The position numbers and the translations under genes were made by a program. Shown in pieces: positions 23,480-34,661 of a DNA stretch of 64,000 nucleotides (position 1 is the stretch's first letter; the number at the start of each line of letters is the position of its first letter). This DNA comes from Diphasiastrum complanatum (Eukaryota; Streptophyta; Lycopodiopsida; Lycopodiales; Lycopodiaceae). Below the pieces are notes generated by a model. It was not told the DNA's origin. It worked only from the letters and a program-made list of their open reading frames with translations, and searched no databases. The stretch spans positions 54,821,373 to 54,885,372 of the forward strand of contig CM055099.1 of NCBI GenBank assembly GCA_029204225.1, read 5' to 3'.

Positions 23480-23945
23480 ACATCACGTATGCGCTCACCA
23501 ATAGAATGCAGTTCATCCCTCATAATGGTCGATTTTGATCCAACTGCGGGTATCCACCCTGAGTAGCGTGATCTCAGTCGTTAATCCTGATAGTTTTATA
23601 TCCAACGGACTTGATTTGATCCGTGCATTTTGTCCTCCTCCTCAAACCGCTAGCACCCTGGAAACATGCTGGTCTCCCTCACAGTGGTCGCGCGCGAGCT
23701 GTCTGAGCTCTCCTTCTCTCCTTTCTTTCAATGTTTTTGGATATGGCTTCTACCAAAAATGCATATGGCTCCACGAATGAAGCGCGGCTGTCCATGACCA
23801 CTTCAAACATGATTTGCACTACTAGGGCGCCCTCCTCTGGAACTTCACAACTTCCAAAAAGGTTTAGAATGGAGAGAAATTTTTTATTTTGTGCTCCCAA
23901 ACCCCAGACCAAGGTTTTTCACACAAATCTATTCTTGGCTTCCTA
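23480..23945 (-). mobile_element. Copia leader-type region, related to 35.1-36.66 and 49.84-50.83 kb
   Basis: On the plus strand it shares ATCCAACGGA, a clustered CTCTCCTTCTCTCC/GCTATGG region and GGGCGCC...CTTCACAAC with the other two regions, in the same order. In those copies the region ends at a minus-strand primer site. Here the primer site and LTR are not visible. No reading frame is shared by the copies. Confidence 0.5.
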
Positions 23946-24221
23946 AGATGACTCTAATTAATTAAGTAGATTCAAGTACTGATCACTGAACTGCAATCAT
24001 TAACAAGCCACGTAAATTTAGAATAAATTTTGCACCTTTATCAATCTAGATAATCTGGTTCTTATGATCCAGTTAACAACGATCAAGCCTCTGAAGCTCT
24101 ATTTTTCGTGTCTCTTAGACTAGCACATAGCTTCACGCTCATGTACTCTATTTTTATTAAAAGGAGTGCAATTTTTGTCCACACAATTGTGTTGTTCATC
24201 TGAGCATTATTATAGACTGCT

Positions 24222-24840
24222 TTACATCTTATTCTTTTTGCTACTACACTGACACACTTTCGATCCACAACTGTTCGTTGTAAGTTTCTGTTGCGGGTAT
24301 CTCGTTCCAGATTTTGATTCTGGACGCCATTTCTGAATCAATTCTGATTCATCTTCACATACCCAATTTCCGATAGATACCACCTGAAAATTGCCCCTCT
24401 TGCCATGTATTGTGAGCCACAAAGACTCGGATTTGCCTCTTGAAGATCTCCATAAAACCATGTGTTGAGAAGCCTCCTCCTCAAGCCTTGGCAAATCTCC
24501 ATCATACACTTGGATTTTTGGTATATTTGAGAATCCTACCATCATCCTCTTAATTGAGATTAGATCCTCCTTATTCCTTACATGCAAAGGAATATTGGCA
24601 AGGCATGTGGGTCAAAGGATCCCCAAAGTATCAGCTATTGCAATCTTCATATCAAGCACCTTTGATAAGAGATACCTCCAATTGAAGTCTTCAAATAAGA
24701 AGTCACATGAAATGGCACCATCTATGCTTCTACATGATGAAATGAAATCATCCAAATGAAGAAGATAAGAGAATTGATGAGAAGTAGACCTCTTTGGCAA
24801 TAACTTTCCATGTGCTTTTGCCAAAGCTGTGAAAAATACA
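24222..24840 (-). pseudogene. Degenerate Ty1/copia integrase fragment with the shared block
   Basis: Minus-strand frames 24824-24612 (MAKAHGKLLPKRSTSHQFSY, then DFNWRYLLSKVLDMKIAIAD) and 24587-24222 (NKEDLISIKRMMVGFS, then SRGKSESLWLTIHGKRGNFQ) parallel 9480-10000 on the plus strand piece by piece. The match runs from the GAG-pre/integrase join through the unassigned block, then stops. No RT follows, so this is a truncated relative of the 6.1-11.1 kb element in opposite orientation. Confidence 0.7.
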
Positions 24841-25514
24841 AAAGATATCTATGTTGACTCTAGGGGTTTGATCAAGTTTTTCCATCAAGCATCTATGTGT
24901 AGGAGGTTGAGTCGGCCATTTTTGGATTCAGAAGCAAAATAGTCAAATACACATGTATTTCCATCATTAGGCCAAAAGTCATTTATGATGTCGCTCGAGC
25001 TAGTTAGGCTCATACAAGTGTCAAGTTTAGATTTGATGAGTGATCAAAGTCAAAGTGTTGGCATGAGGTCGAGGGTCCAATCAAAAGAGAGATATCTAGA
25101 ATTTTGGTCCAATCAACTTTGGAGGGTCATGAATCACTCATCCAATAGGAATAGAGGTGGTAGAAGGGGGTCCAATAGGAATTGAGCATGTATTACCTCG
25201 AGTTAGTACTAGTAGATTGAATTCCCTCATTATGTACTTGAGTTTTTGAGAGTTATATGAGATTTGGCAATTTGTGACTATTCCACTTTCTCTCTCTACT
25301 CGAGGCTCCATAGTGAGATTCTCTCTCTACCTGAGTGCAACCACTTTTTATAATTAGTTTTTTCAAGTATCACTTCTACATGTGTGAATGTACTTGTCAT
25401 TAGTTTTTTGAGATAGATCTTGATTATCAATCTATGCTTGATCTAAAGTGCAAACACAAAGCTTAGGAGATCATTATCACACATTAGGAAATTCCCACAC
25501 ATGTGAATTTTACA
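24840..25514 (+). mobile_element. Ty1/copia LTR (left end approximate)
   Basis: It ends ...TTTTACA directly before a primer site. It shares with the 6.1-6.86 kb LTR the order GTCGGCC, ACACATGTA, ATTAGGCCAAAAGT, CCAATCA boxes, TCTCTCTCTACTCGAG and a terminal CCACACATGTGAA. Its left edge abuts a minus-strand integrase fragment of the same family. Confidence 0.7.
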
Positions 25515-25526
25515 TGGTATCAGAGC
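25515..25526 (+). promoter_or_regulatory. Retrotransposon primer-binding site (initiator Met tRNA)
   Basis: TGGTATCAGAGC immediately after the LTR end. The element that should follow breaks off within about 170 bases: no gag is found, and unrelated sequence begins near 25.7 kb. Confidence 0.88.
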
Positions 25527-25724
25527 CTACCTAAGCGATTCATGCATCTTTCATCATATGTATGAAAATTTTCCTAGAAATCAAGATCTAGAGAGTGTAG
25601 ATTGCATTGCATCTCCCATGATTTTTGGATAAAGAGGGTTCGCTATCAAAGTGATTGGGCCAGAACATGCTCCACACATGTGAGATTTTCTCACAAACAA
25701 GAAATGTAAAATAACAAAGCTAGA

Positions 25725-25912
25725 CTTTGTCAATTTTTCACAATTGTGTCATGTGACATCGATCCATCCGATGATGATGATGCATCATGCTCAATATCAT
25801 CATTTGTTTGTGAAGCATGCACATGATCATCTGAAAATGTGTCATTGAGTTCATCATCACGATCTTGTTCAGATGCATCAGTTGGCAGCGCCATGTCCTC
25901 CATGTCATCTCT
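25725..25912 (-). other. Possible acidic terminal exon, unidentified
   Basis: On the minus strand a TTTTTTTTAG acceptor-like site is followed by an open stretch of about 60 codons. It is rich in Asp, Glu and Ser (MEDMALPTDASEQDRDDEL, then NDTFSDDHVHASQTNDD) and ends at TGA. The composition and acceptor resemble a last exon of a plant transposase or nuclear protein, but there is no recognisable domain and no upstream exon was found. It could be chance. Confidence 0.3.
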
Positions 25913-25929
25913 ATTCTAAAAAAAATGCT

Positions 25930-26850
25930 TACTTTGAGGAGCGACTTGAATCAAGTACCACCATCTGGGATCTAAATGGTCGGGGTGAAAGACCACCAGT
26001 AATATCCGTAAACATTGACTCATAATTAGTATCTATTATGAGAATATTGCTTGGGTATACACAGAATTTACATTTTTGTATACTTAAAAATCAATTGATT
26101 GACAAGAACGCCCTAACCACAATTATTATAGTTTTGGATGGACTATGAATAAGCAATTGAGGAAAGTAGATGATGTACGTGCAATGGCCACCTCATCCAC
26201 CAAATGCACAATGAGATGCTCCGCACAAAAGGTCATCATAATTAAATTAGAAGTAGATCAGAAATATCTGACTACACCTTAGAAGAAGAAAGATTTTAAT
26301 TAGCAGCAGTAGCTACAGTTAAGAGTTCGACTCTATTAAAAGTAGGACATTCCAAATAGCGAGATCACAGCAAGAACATTGCTCACTGATCAAATATAGA
26401 TATCAGATCAAAATGTGTTTCTCTCATTACAAAGTCTCCTCTTTAGATGCAGATTCCAACAGATTTGACAGACTTTATTCCATGTGCATAGCTTTGTAAG
26501 AGACTATTTGTTGATAAATTTTAATTGATTGATTATTATGTCATGTTTCTCAATACAAAATATTTTAATTATGCTCATTGTTGTTGCTTGTATCATGGAA
26601 ACCCTGTTTCAAAATATACACATTTGCTCTTCACATCATAGACATGACATTATATTATTGATGTTTATTAAACTTCTATATAACTTTAAATGGCTTTATC
26701 TTAGCATTTACTACTTTGAGATACAATATCCTAAATTTTTATATATTTCAAGTATGAAAAATGTCTAAAATTCAATTTGTCTTTGTTTCTTAAAATAATT
26801 GCTAGTTGTTTTACAAGAAGAATTATAATCTGAATTTGTAAGCTAGAATT
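25930..26850. other. AT-rich spacer, nothing recognised
   Basis: Very AT-rich. There are short frames only, none with family motifs on either strand. Confidence 0.5.
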
Positions 26851-26859
26851 GGCTCATCC

Positions 26860-28103
26860 TGAATACTACATGAGCAATATCAGGACGTGTGTTGTCTGCA
26901 AGGTACATCAGTAAACCTATTAGCCTCCTGTAGGGTGTGAGCTGCATCTATTCTCTTTCTTCCTCAGTCTTTGGACAGTCGTCATTTGTTAGCACCGTCC
27001 TTGCGAGCATTGGAGTGTTCGCTCCTTTGCAATTCAGCATCCCAAAGTCCTCTAGGATCTTCTGGGTGTATTCGGACTAGTGAAGGTATAACTTGCCTCT
27101 CTCATAGTCTCTTTCAATTTGTAAGCCTAGGTAACACCTGGCTTCTCCCAGATCCACTATCTCGAAATGCTTCGAGATGTATGTCTTTACTTCAGCAATT
27201 AGCTGCTCACTCCTGCAAAGTATCAGAGTGCCATCCACATAAACAGCCACTCTGATGATTTGCCATCTATAACTCTGACATACACATTGGAGTCATCCAA
27301 CAGAGGCTTGAATCCCAATGATTTCAGGGCCTGATCATTCTTCTTGTACCATTGTCAGGCTGATTGCTTCAGACCGTAGATGCTTCTATGCATTTTGCAT
27401 ACATAGTCAAGAATTGAATTCGAGACAAATCCTGGGGGTTGATCCATGTAGACCTCTTCGTCTAATTCGCCATGCAAGAAGGTTGTCTTCTCGTCCACAA
27501 TGTGGATCCTGAGGTCATAAGCTGCTGCATATGCAAACAACAGACGTAGGGATGAATGTTTGACGACAAGAGAGAAGGTTTCAGAGTAGTCAATACCGTA
27601 TCTCTGAGAGAAACCCTTCGCTACCACTCTTGCCTTGTATTTTGTCACACTCCCGTCTGGTCCATATTTGAGTTTGAAAACCCATTTGCATTTGACAGTC
27701 TTGTTTTTATGAGGTAATGGCTCCAACATCCATACCTGGTTCTTCCTCATGGACTCCATCTCTTTGTTTATGGCTTGGATCCATTTGTCCTTTTCTGGAC
27801 CTTCAATCGCCTCCTCAAATGTCTGTGGTTCACCACTGAACCTGCAGGATTCTTCTGATGTGAAAGCTGAGCTTCCTGGCACAAATCTTGCTGGTGCTCT
27901 TCGTGGTCATGTCAACCTTCTGGGAGATCCTCCTAGAACAGCTATGTCTTTGCCCTTGTCTGCTCTGCTCGGTCCGAAACCATCTTGGTTTACAAGAACT
28001 ACGGCGGCAGGTTGCCTCTCGAATCTTTCTTCGTCTGATTCGTAGCTCGAATGGGAGACGACTCGAAAATCTTCGTTTTCGTGTTCGTCCTATGCTCCCT
28101 TTG
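26860..28103 (-). pseudogene. Ty1/copia RT fragment
   Basis: Minus strand. The pre-RT linker (PRRAPARFVPGSSA) leads into RT: KWIQAINKEMESMRKNQVW, then CKWVFKLKYGPDGSVTKYKA, GFSQRYGIDYSETFS and GELDEEVYMDQPPGF. After stops come SLGFKPLLDDSNVYVR and, in pieces, the RT end. YVDD itself lies in a damaged stretch near 27.25 kb. The frame 27882-27355 (175 codons) is open. It is the same family as 55.1-58.2 kb, with closely similar linker and RT text. The N-terminal part is cut at about 28.1 kb by the fold-back element. Confidence 0.85.
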
Positions 28104-28107
28104 ACAT

Positions 28108-28551
28108 AGAAGTTTATTGACAAATACTCACACGTGGACTAACAAAACGCATGCCATGGAGTTTTATTTCTTTTTTTATATTTTTTATGTATTTGCACAG
28201 TTGCTAACATTATCCCCCTCCTTATTGGATTGGTGGTCCCACACCAATCGAAGCTTTTTCGTCCTTGATTCTTTGAGCTTCTTGGAGGCGAGATTGTTGT
28301 TGTCGGGATTGGTAAATTTTGTTGTCGATACCTTCCATCATCTGCCAACATAATTTATTGAGGAAGGGCAGTTGTTTGTAATAATAGAACATGCCTTGCA
28401 GGAATCCGTGGATGTTAGCAACTGTGCTAACACAAAGAAAATAAAAAAATAATAAAACTCCATGGCATGTGTTTTGCAAGACCACATATGAGTATCTGTC
28501 AATAAACTTCAAGCCATGGCATGTGTTTTGTAAGTCCATGAGTAGAAGCTT
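28108..28551. mobile_element. Fold-back (terminal-inverted-repeat) element
   Basis: The left arm 28108-28210 (GAAGTTTATTGACAAATACT ... ACAGTTGCTAACAT) is repeated in reverse complement at 28412-28512, then extends on the right to about 28551 with a second CATGGCATGTGTTTTG unit. The arms are roughly 85% alike by eye and contain short sub-repeats ACAAAACRCATGCCATGG. The 200-bp centre has no transposase. A partial copy of the left arm lies at 52.50-52.64 kb. The size and structure fit a MITE-like DNA element; the superfamily was not identified. Confidence 0.75.
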
Positions 28552-28567
28552 AAATAATAATAAAATA

Positions 28568-29673
28568 GCTTGTGGTATTAAACATCATGTGAAGGACTGT
28601 CCATCCCGATCCAAACCTGCTGCTCCAGTCTGTTCAGTGCAAGTATAAACTTTACCAGTTGAAACTCATCCTGCTTGGGTCTTGACTCGGGCACAAACCC
28701 AACGCCAAGCCCCTACACTTGCACCTAGCAAAACACAACCGCAGGCTGTTCCTCCAAGTGATGATTCAACCCCGATAGTTTATCCTCACCCATCTGAAGA
28801 AATTCGGCTGCATCATGAGTATCGCCAACAAATTCGTAATGCCGACCAACAATCTTTCTCTTCCCATAAAGCACCTCACAAGCCATTTGAAAGCAAAACC
28901 CTTGAAGGCACCGAAGTTTGGGGAGATTTACTACAAGCCAATGACACTCTTCCCTTCCATGTCCTCTGGAAACATGCTGGCCAGCGGAAACAACAGATCC
29001 AATCCAATACCACCACCACTATTGATGAGTTGCCTAAAATGCCCTTACATCTAACCAATCCACTCAGCGAACGAGGCAACATCAAAATCCCAGCTACCCA
29101 TCATCAATCCCGTGAAGTTTTAGCAGTACTCGACCATTGATTGTGTGAGTGCCGATTATTGTGCTCAACATCAGGATAATTGTACCTCTCCACACCCAAT
29201 CGATCACGAACAATTACTTGATCTGGATACACTCATCATCAATATCAATTTTGTTGATATTCTTCCACACCATGATGAGCTACTAAATGTTGCATGACTA
29301 CCTACTAATGAATCAGATGATTTATTCATTGATGACGAGAACGTCTTACGAATTCAGAATTGCCCAGAAGATATGGACATTTCTGATATTCAGATCCTCA
29401 ACTATATGGAAGCCCTTCCCTCGAAGACTTATCCGCAACATGCTTCCAAGGTGGAATCAGTTGCCAAGGTTGCAAGTGAAAAATCTGAGACAGAATTCTA
29501 CCGTCCCGAATGCCCACACTATCCATGGGATCTCTGTGAGGAGGATACTATCTTTTAAATTGATGACGAGATCCTCCATGACATACCAATTGTCTCTCCA
29601 CCACCAAAACCTCAACTACGTGGTCATACTATGAAAGAGAAAATGAAAACCCTACTGCAAATTCAACCGCCGG
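28568..29673 (+). pseudogene. Ty3/gypsy gag end and protease region, frameshifted
   Basis: It begins inside a knuckle remnant (CGIKHHVKDC at about 28568) directly after the fold-back element, then reads through a Pro/Gln/Thr-rich linker. The frame 28682-29140 is open (152 codons). The continuation in shifted frames (DHEQLLDLDTLIININF, then CPEDMDISDIQILNYME) is acidic and Ty3-like in position, but no clear D-T/S-G protease site is visible. It joins the RT frame near 29.67 kb. Confidence 0.55.
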
Positions 29674-30449
29674 GTGACCTCACAACTGTTCGGGAAGTTC
29701 CTAAGATTGCCTCTAGCCCTACACCCATCCCCGAAAAAAGCCCCATCTCGGCAAGATAAAGGCAAGGCCCCCCTCGAATCTCCAGCCCATGAAGTTCCTG
29801 CATACTTTAAGGACTATACGATCGAGGATGTCACAATCAAATTACCCCAAGCTCAATGTGAGCCCACTGGTAATTCACCCTATGAAGGCCCTACACAAAC
29901 CATAACCCTTTTTTTGAGCGAGCCAAATGAAACCAACGAATATCTTGTCCACATCGGAGCTCATCTCAATCGCGAACAAAGAAGACGGCTTGAAAAGCTC
30001 CTGCAAAAATATCGACATATCTTTGTCTGGACCTATAAAGACATGAAAGGCGTCTCACCCCAAGTAGTTGTGCATCGTATCCCACTTAAACCGGGTGCGA
30101 GGCCCACTGCGAGTCGTCCGTACAGATGCAATCCCATCTATAAGGCCAAGAGCAAAGAAGAATTACAACGCCTTTTAGATGCGGGATTTATATACGAAAT
30201 TGAACATACTGAGTGGGTCTCTCCAATTGTCATCGTCCCCAAGAAAAATGGAAAACTCCAGATCTGTGTCGATTTAAGAAACTTAACGTCGTCACTGAAC
30301 GTGATCATTTTCCATTACCTTTCGGAGAATCCATCTTAGAAAATCTAGCAGGCAATGAGGATTACTCCTTCTTAGATGGCTTTAGCGGATATAATATGAT
30401 CCAAATCGCTGAAGAAGATCAACACAAAACCGCCTTTGTGATAAGTTAG
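29674..30449 (+). pseudogene. Ty3/gypsy reverse transcriptase, N-terminal half
   Basis: Conserved pre-RT and RT text is present: HIFVWTYKDMKGVSP, HRIPLKPGARPTASRPYRCN, KSKEELQRLLDAGFIYEIE and WVSPIVIVPKKNGKLQICVD. After a frame change come FPLPFGESILENLAGNEDY, SFLDGFSGYNMIQIAEEDQH and KTAFV. The lineage looks Tat/Athila-like, because the GFIY.IE..EWVSPIVIVPKKNGK string is typical there. Right after KTAFV the expected FGLKNAPATFQ segment is missing: about 40 codons are deleted at the junction near 30450. Confidence 0.88.
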
Positions 30450-31483
30450 AAGTTTACTTGGACGATTTAGGAGCACATTCCGAATATAAACGTCATCTGT
30501 CTATGCTCGAAATTTTTTTTATCCAATGTCAACGCTTCAGTATCTCTCTTAATCCTGAAAAATGCAAGATTTGGGTAACCCATGGTATTGTGTTAGGACA
30601 TATTATCTCACAAAATGACATTGCCACTGACCCTGAAAAGATCCTTATCATTCAAAATCTACCGGAACCACGTATTGTACGTGAAGTTTACTCCTTCCTT
30701 GGCCACGCCAACTACTATCGGTGCTTTATTTTTGATTTCGCTAACAAAGCCTGCTTAATCTACAAAGTAGTTGTAGTTCCCAAATGGACGGATGAACAAC
30801 GCGTCGACTTCAATCAACCCAAAGAAGCCCTTACCAAAGCACCCATCCTATGGGCTCCTAATTATTCTAAAGAATTCTATGTGCATACAAATGCATCCAA
30901 GTATGCCATTGGAGCAGTGCTCACCCAACCGGGAGAATTCAAAAAGGATTACCCAATTCGTTTTCTTAGTCGACAATTGAAACCTGCTGAAGTCAATTAT
31001 ACCACCACCGAACGCGAAGCCTTGGCAATGGTATATGCTTTTCAGAAGTTTTGCCATTATCTTCTAGGAAAGATCTTTGCGTTCTTTACTGATCATCAAG
31101 CACTGTTGTATCTCATCAACAAGATCTGCACCACAGGTTGTATTACTAGATGGATCCTATTATTGAGAGAATTTGAGTTTAGGATCGTGGTTCGTAAGGG
31201 AGTTCAACATTTTTTAGCAGATCATTTATCCCGAATCCCTAACCTTCTTACCCCTGATCAAGGCATCAACGATGATTTACCAGATGCAATCATTTTCCAA
31301 GTTGACTCTACACCTATATGGGCTAAGAAAATTACCGAATATTTAACTTCAGGGCAGATGGATCCTTCCTTCTCTAAACCTGAACAACGAGCGTTGGTCC
31401 TCAAAATTAAATTTTTATACGTTAATTGCAAGACAACTCTACAATCAAGGGTTAGATGGAATTATCCGACGATGTCTTACTAA
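30450..31483 (+). pseudogene. Ty3/gypsy RT C-terminal half, RNase H and start of integrase
   Basis: It opens with VYLDDLGAHSEYKRHL, which carries the YLDD active site. RT continues FSISLNPEKCKIWVTHGIVL, GHIISQNDIATDPEKI and SFLGHANYYRCFI. RNase H follows: ILWAPNYSKEFYVHTNASKY with AIGAVL, FLSRQLKPAEVNYTTTEREA, and LLGKIFAFFTDHQALLYL. The FYVHTNASKYAIG text has Asn where Asp is usual (DASKYAIG). It ends before the integrase zinc-binding region. Confidence 0.88.
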
Positions 31484-32560
31484 AGGAGAAATCCCCTATG
31501 TAATTTTCCTCACTCATGAAGGTATTGGTGCCGGCCATTTCTTTTCTGAAACAACTGCTAAGAAAATCCTCTTGGCCGATTTATGGTGGCCAACACTCTT
31601 CAAGGATACGCACAATTACACTAAGGCTTGTGATGTCTGCCAACGCACAAAACGCTTTCAAAAAACAGACTACATGCCTTTACACCCTGTAACCACTGAT
31701 CAAGCTTTCCAAAAATGGGGAATTGATTATGTCGGACCTATTAATCTTGCTGCTCGACACACACAATCTCGTTACATCATAGTAGCTACGGACTACTGCA
31801 CCAAATGGGCTGAAGCAAGAGCTGTTCGCAATGCTGACGCTCGTTCCACCGCCAAATTTCTCTATGAACAGGTTATAGTTCGGTTCGGATGTCCTCTAGA
31901 GCTTATCAGTGATAGGGGAACACATATCCTTAACTCTGTCTTTCCAAATTTTTTGTGGTACATCACAAAAGTTCCCCATACTATCCACGCTGCAATGGCT
32001 AGGCAGAATTCACCAATAAAATCCTATGTGGCATTCTCACCAAAACCATTGAATCCAGCCGATCTGATTGGAAACTCAAACTCCATGCTGCCCTCTGGGC
32101 TTATCGCACTACCCCGAAGCGAGCTATAGACTTAACTCCCTTCCAGCTCACATATGGTCAAGAAGTCGTTATGCCTGTGGAATTCCATATTCTCTCCCTT
32201 CGAGTAGCCTACAACCTTGAGCTCGATACTCCTCAGAATCTAGCAAATAGGTTATTCCATCTGGAGCAACTCTATGAAACACGACGGATAAGCATCCATG
32301 CTCAACAAGTCCACAAACGACGACAAAAAGCATGGCATGATCGATCATTGAAACTTAGAGATTTCCAGGTGGGCGATAAGGTCCTGCTATACCAGGCCAA
32401 AGCCTTCAAAGGCAAATTGAAATTTTCAGCCTAAGGACCTTACGTCATAAATTTTTTTTTTGCCTCTGGATATGTTCAACTCCAAAACCTTCAAGGTGAT
32501 GTCCTCGACACTGTGGTCAATGGGAGTCGACTGCGGAAGTACAACGAACCCTGCTTTTAT
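31484..32560 (+). pseudogene. Ty3/gypsy integrase
   Basis: After the zinc-binding part (HEGIGAGHFF in one frame; CDVCQRTKRFQKTDYMPLHP), the core reads FQKWGIDYVGPI with the first Asp, then FGCPLELISDRGTHILNSVF with the second Asp. The stretch that should hold the catalytic Glu is frameshifted near 31.95-32.1 kb. It resumes with LTPFQLTYGQEVVMPVEFH, LANRLFHLEQLYETRR and a C-terminal DFQVGDKVLLY. After a stop at 32432 the tail continues to about 32570. It is a decayed but easily recognised integrase. Confidence 0.88.
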
Positions 32561-33132
32561 CTTGATATGTATTAGTTGCTTTTTCTCTACTGTTTATTTT
32601 TTTTTTCTCCCTTTTTATTATTTGTATGCCATTTTGACAACATTTTTTGCTGTGATTTGTTGTTCCACCCATCAAGATACTATCTGATCAGGTATACCAA
32701 CAGTCTTCTCTGAGAAAACCACAAAAGTCATTAGTTTCAGACAAAATGTTTTCACATCATCTCAGATAGAATTCGCCTGACCCCTTTCTTACAGAGAACG
32801 ATTTATTTTTGGCCTCTGCGAATTTTGTCTCAGAAGAAAAATGTCAAAAAAATCAAAAAAATGGAGTTTTCTTCATCAAATATCCATGCTCAGGATTCGC
32901 CGACAATTTGCGGGAGCTCAAATTGATGCTCACAATTTCTCTATTCCCTCCACAAATTCTGATCAGATACATTTTTGCACTATCAAACATTTTCTCTCTT
33001 TTGGCAAACACAAATCACTTACAGGAATTTGCGGGCCCTCAGAATGATGCCTCGAAATTCGTGATCATCATTACCAAATCGTGGACACTGAGGACGATTT
33101 CTAGGTGAAGTTGCGAATTCCTGTCCAAAAAA

Positions 33133-33142
33133 GTCTATATAG
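33133..33142 (+). promoter_or_regulatory. Possible TATA element before the unidentified frame
   Basis: CTATATAGAT lies about 115 bp before ATG 33253 and is followed by CTCC-rich sequence. It fits a core promoter by position only. Confidence 0.35.
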
Positions 33143-33252
33143 ATGTCTCCATCCTCTCTCCACGAGTTCAGTTTAGATTGCTGCTCTCGAGTTCATGCCA
33201 AATTTTTTTAAAATTTTCAAAATTCTTAGAGCAATCTAAAATCACTACTGCC

Positions 33253-34661
33253 ATGGCTTCCCGTGATTCCTCACTGAGCTTGCATTGCCGTAAACCCCCT
33301 CGTCCTTATTCAGGGGATATAATCATGATATCTCTTAAGAATTACACCGAGCAGCTCACGCTGGCCAAGGATATCCTCACCAATCTTGGCTTTGATCTAA
33401 CACTTTTCCGAGACCAGCAGAGCGAGAGCCTCATCCGAGCAACCTACTCAGCCTATTTGGATGAGTTCCAAACTTTCTGGCTTACAACCAAGACTGGCAG
33501 TTATTCTATTATCAACATCTCTTCGGGGCACTTCAGAGTGTCAGCTTTCCCAACCTCGGAGAGACAATCCATGGCAAGGGCACCAGCTATGATGCCAAGT
33601 ACTTCACCAAGTTTCTGACAGACGACGACAAAACCATTGCCCAAACCAATGACGGGATCGCTATCCGACTCATCACGGATCCCCATCTACGGGCCGCCTC
33701 AGAGATCATCGTCACCATGGCTGTAGTACATACCACCAAGATGGATCACATCCCACCGAGTGATCTCTTCTCTCTAACCCTCACCATGGATGACCCCACT
33801 CAAAAATATAAGTGGGCTAAAAAGGTAGTGGAGAAGCTGTGCGGAGCCTTGAAAGCTTACAAATCAACTACCAAATGTGGGTATCTCCTCCACATGTTGG
33901 TCACCAAGCAATTGGGGTCTAAGGCGGCTGCTGCCATCAAGGAGCTGGATGATGTTTATCCAAACACAAAAAAGCGAGCCACCCCCCAACCGACAGCAGA
34001 ACTAGTCTCACTAGCCCCACCTACTAAGAAGCAGAAAGGGAAGGTAGTCAGCATCGAAGCAGATGTCCCACATGACATTCTATCCAGCGACATCGGGGTA
34101 GAATATGCTGAATCCGGAGGGAGCCTTAAACCATCTCAGGTCCCAAAGGATTTCCTAGAGTAGCAGGCGGCCTTACTTCACCAGGCCCAACAATGCCGAC
34201 AAGCAGTAGCAACAACAGCAGGCAGCTCCGGAACGGCAAGCACTTCTGGCTCTGATCCTATGGGCGTGATTCCGTCCACACAAGCAATCTCCTCTCCATC
34301 ACTTGATCTCACAATCCCACCACCATCCCCACCATTTACCGTCACCTCCACACCCTCACTAACTCTCAACACGGGCTTCCCTTCCACACTTCCACAAAAG
34401 CCCTCGACTGTACAAATCTCCACCCTACTTGACTCCACAGTCAACGTAGATGATTTTGCCTTACAATTACTAACTGCACTCCCATCAACCACTTTCACCA
34501 CTAACCCAATCCCACAATCTCTGCCACGTAGTCTCTCCCCACCCCTTAATCCACAATCACCCCTCCCCGCCTTTCCTAAAACCCATTTTTCATCCTCTGC
34601 GTGTCCCACACACAACTCGTCCAATGCAAGTTCGCTATCTTGCCCAATGGCTTCCAACTGA
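33253..34661 (+). pseudogene. Unidentified reading frame downstream of Ty3 pol
   Basis: ATG 33253 (GCCATGGC, good context) opens MASRDSSLSLHCRKPPRPYS. The frame shifts near 33478 into YNQDWQLFYYQHLFGALQS, continues SYDAKYFTKFLTDDDKTIA and ITDPHLRAASEI, and runs to 34161. One TAG (34161-34163) interrupts it. The same frame then continues QQCRQAVATTAGSSGTAS and a Pro/Ser/Thr-rich tail to 34661. With one frameshift and one stop this is about 465 residues: an ordered N-terminal 280 or so, a basic patch (PPTKKQKGK), and a low-complexity tail. I recognise no domain. It is on the same strand as the Ty3 pol, about 0.7 kb after it, and richer in G+C than its surroundings. It may be an accessory gene of that element, gag of another element, or a captured host gene. 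Confidence 0.6.

Larger units (their letters stand above)
19449..23945 (-). mobile_element. Near-complete Ty1/copia element (best preserved in the window)
   Basis: On the minus strand the order is leader (23945-23480), gag end plus protease (23458-22475), integrase (22399 onward), RT, RNase H (to about 19770), a purine tract (reverse complement of 19741-19750, AAGGGAGAGA) and a 3' LTR-like region down to 19449. The right (5') LTR and primer site were not found. Only a few stops and frameshifts interrupt pol, so it is younger than its neighbours. Confidence 0.8.

Noticed and set aside
27749-28045. Plus-strand frame of 98 codons that is also conserved at 55809-56177
   Set aside because: It is the antisense shadow of the copia RT linker. 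Its conservation follows from the minus-strand coding sequence in both copies.
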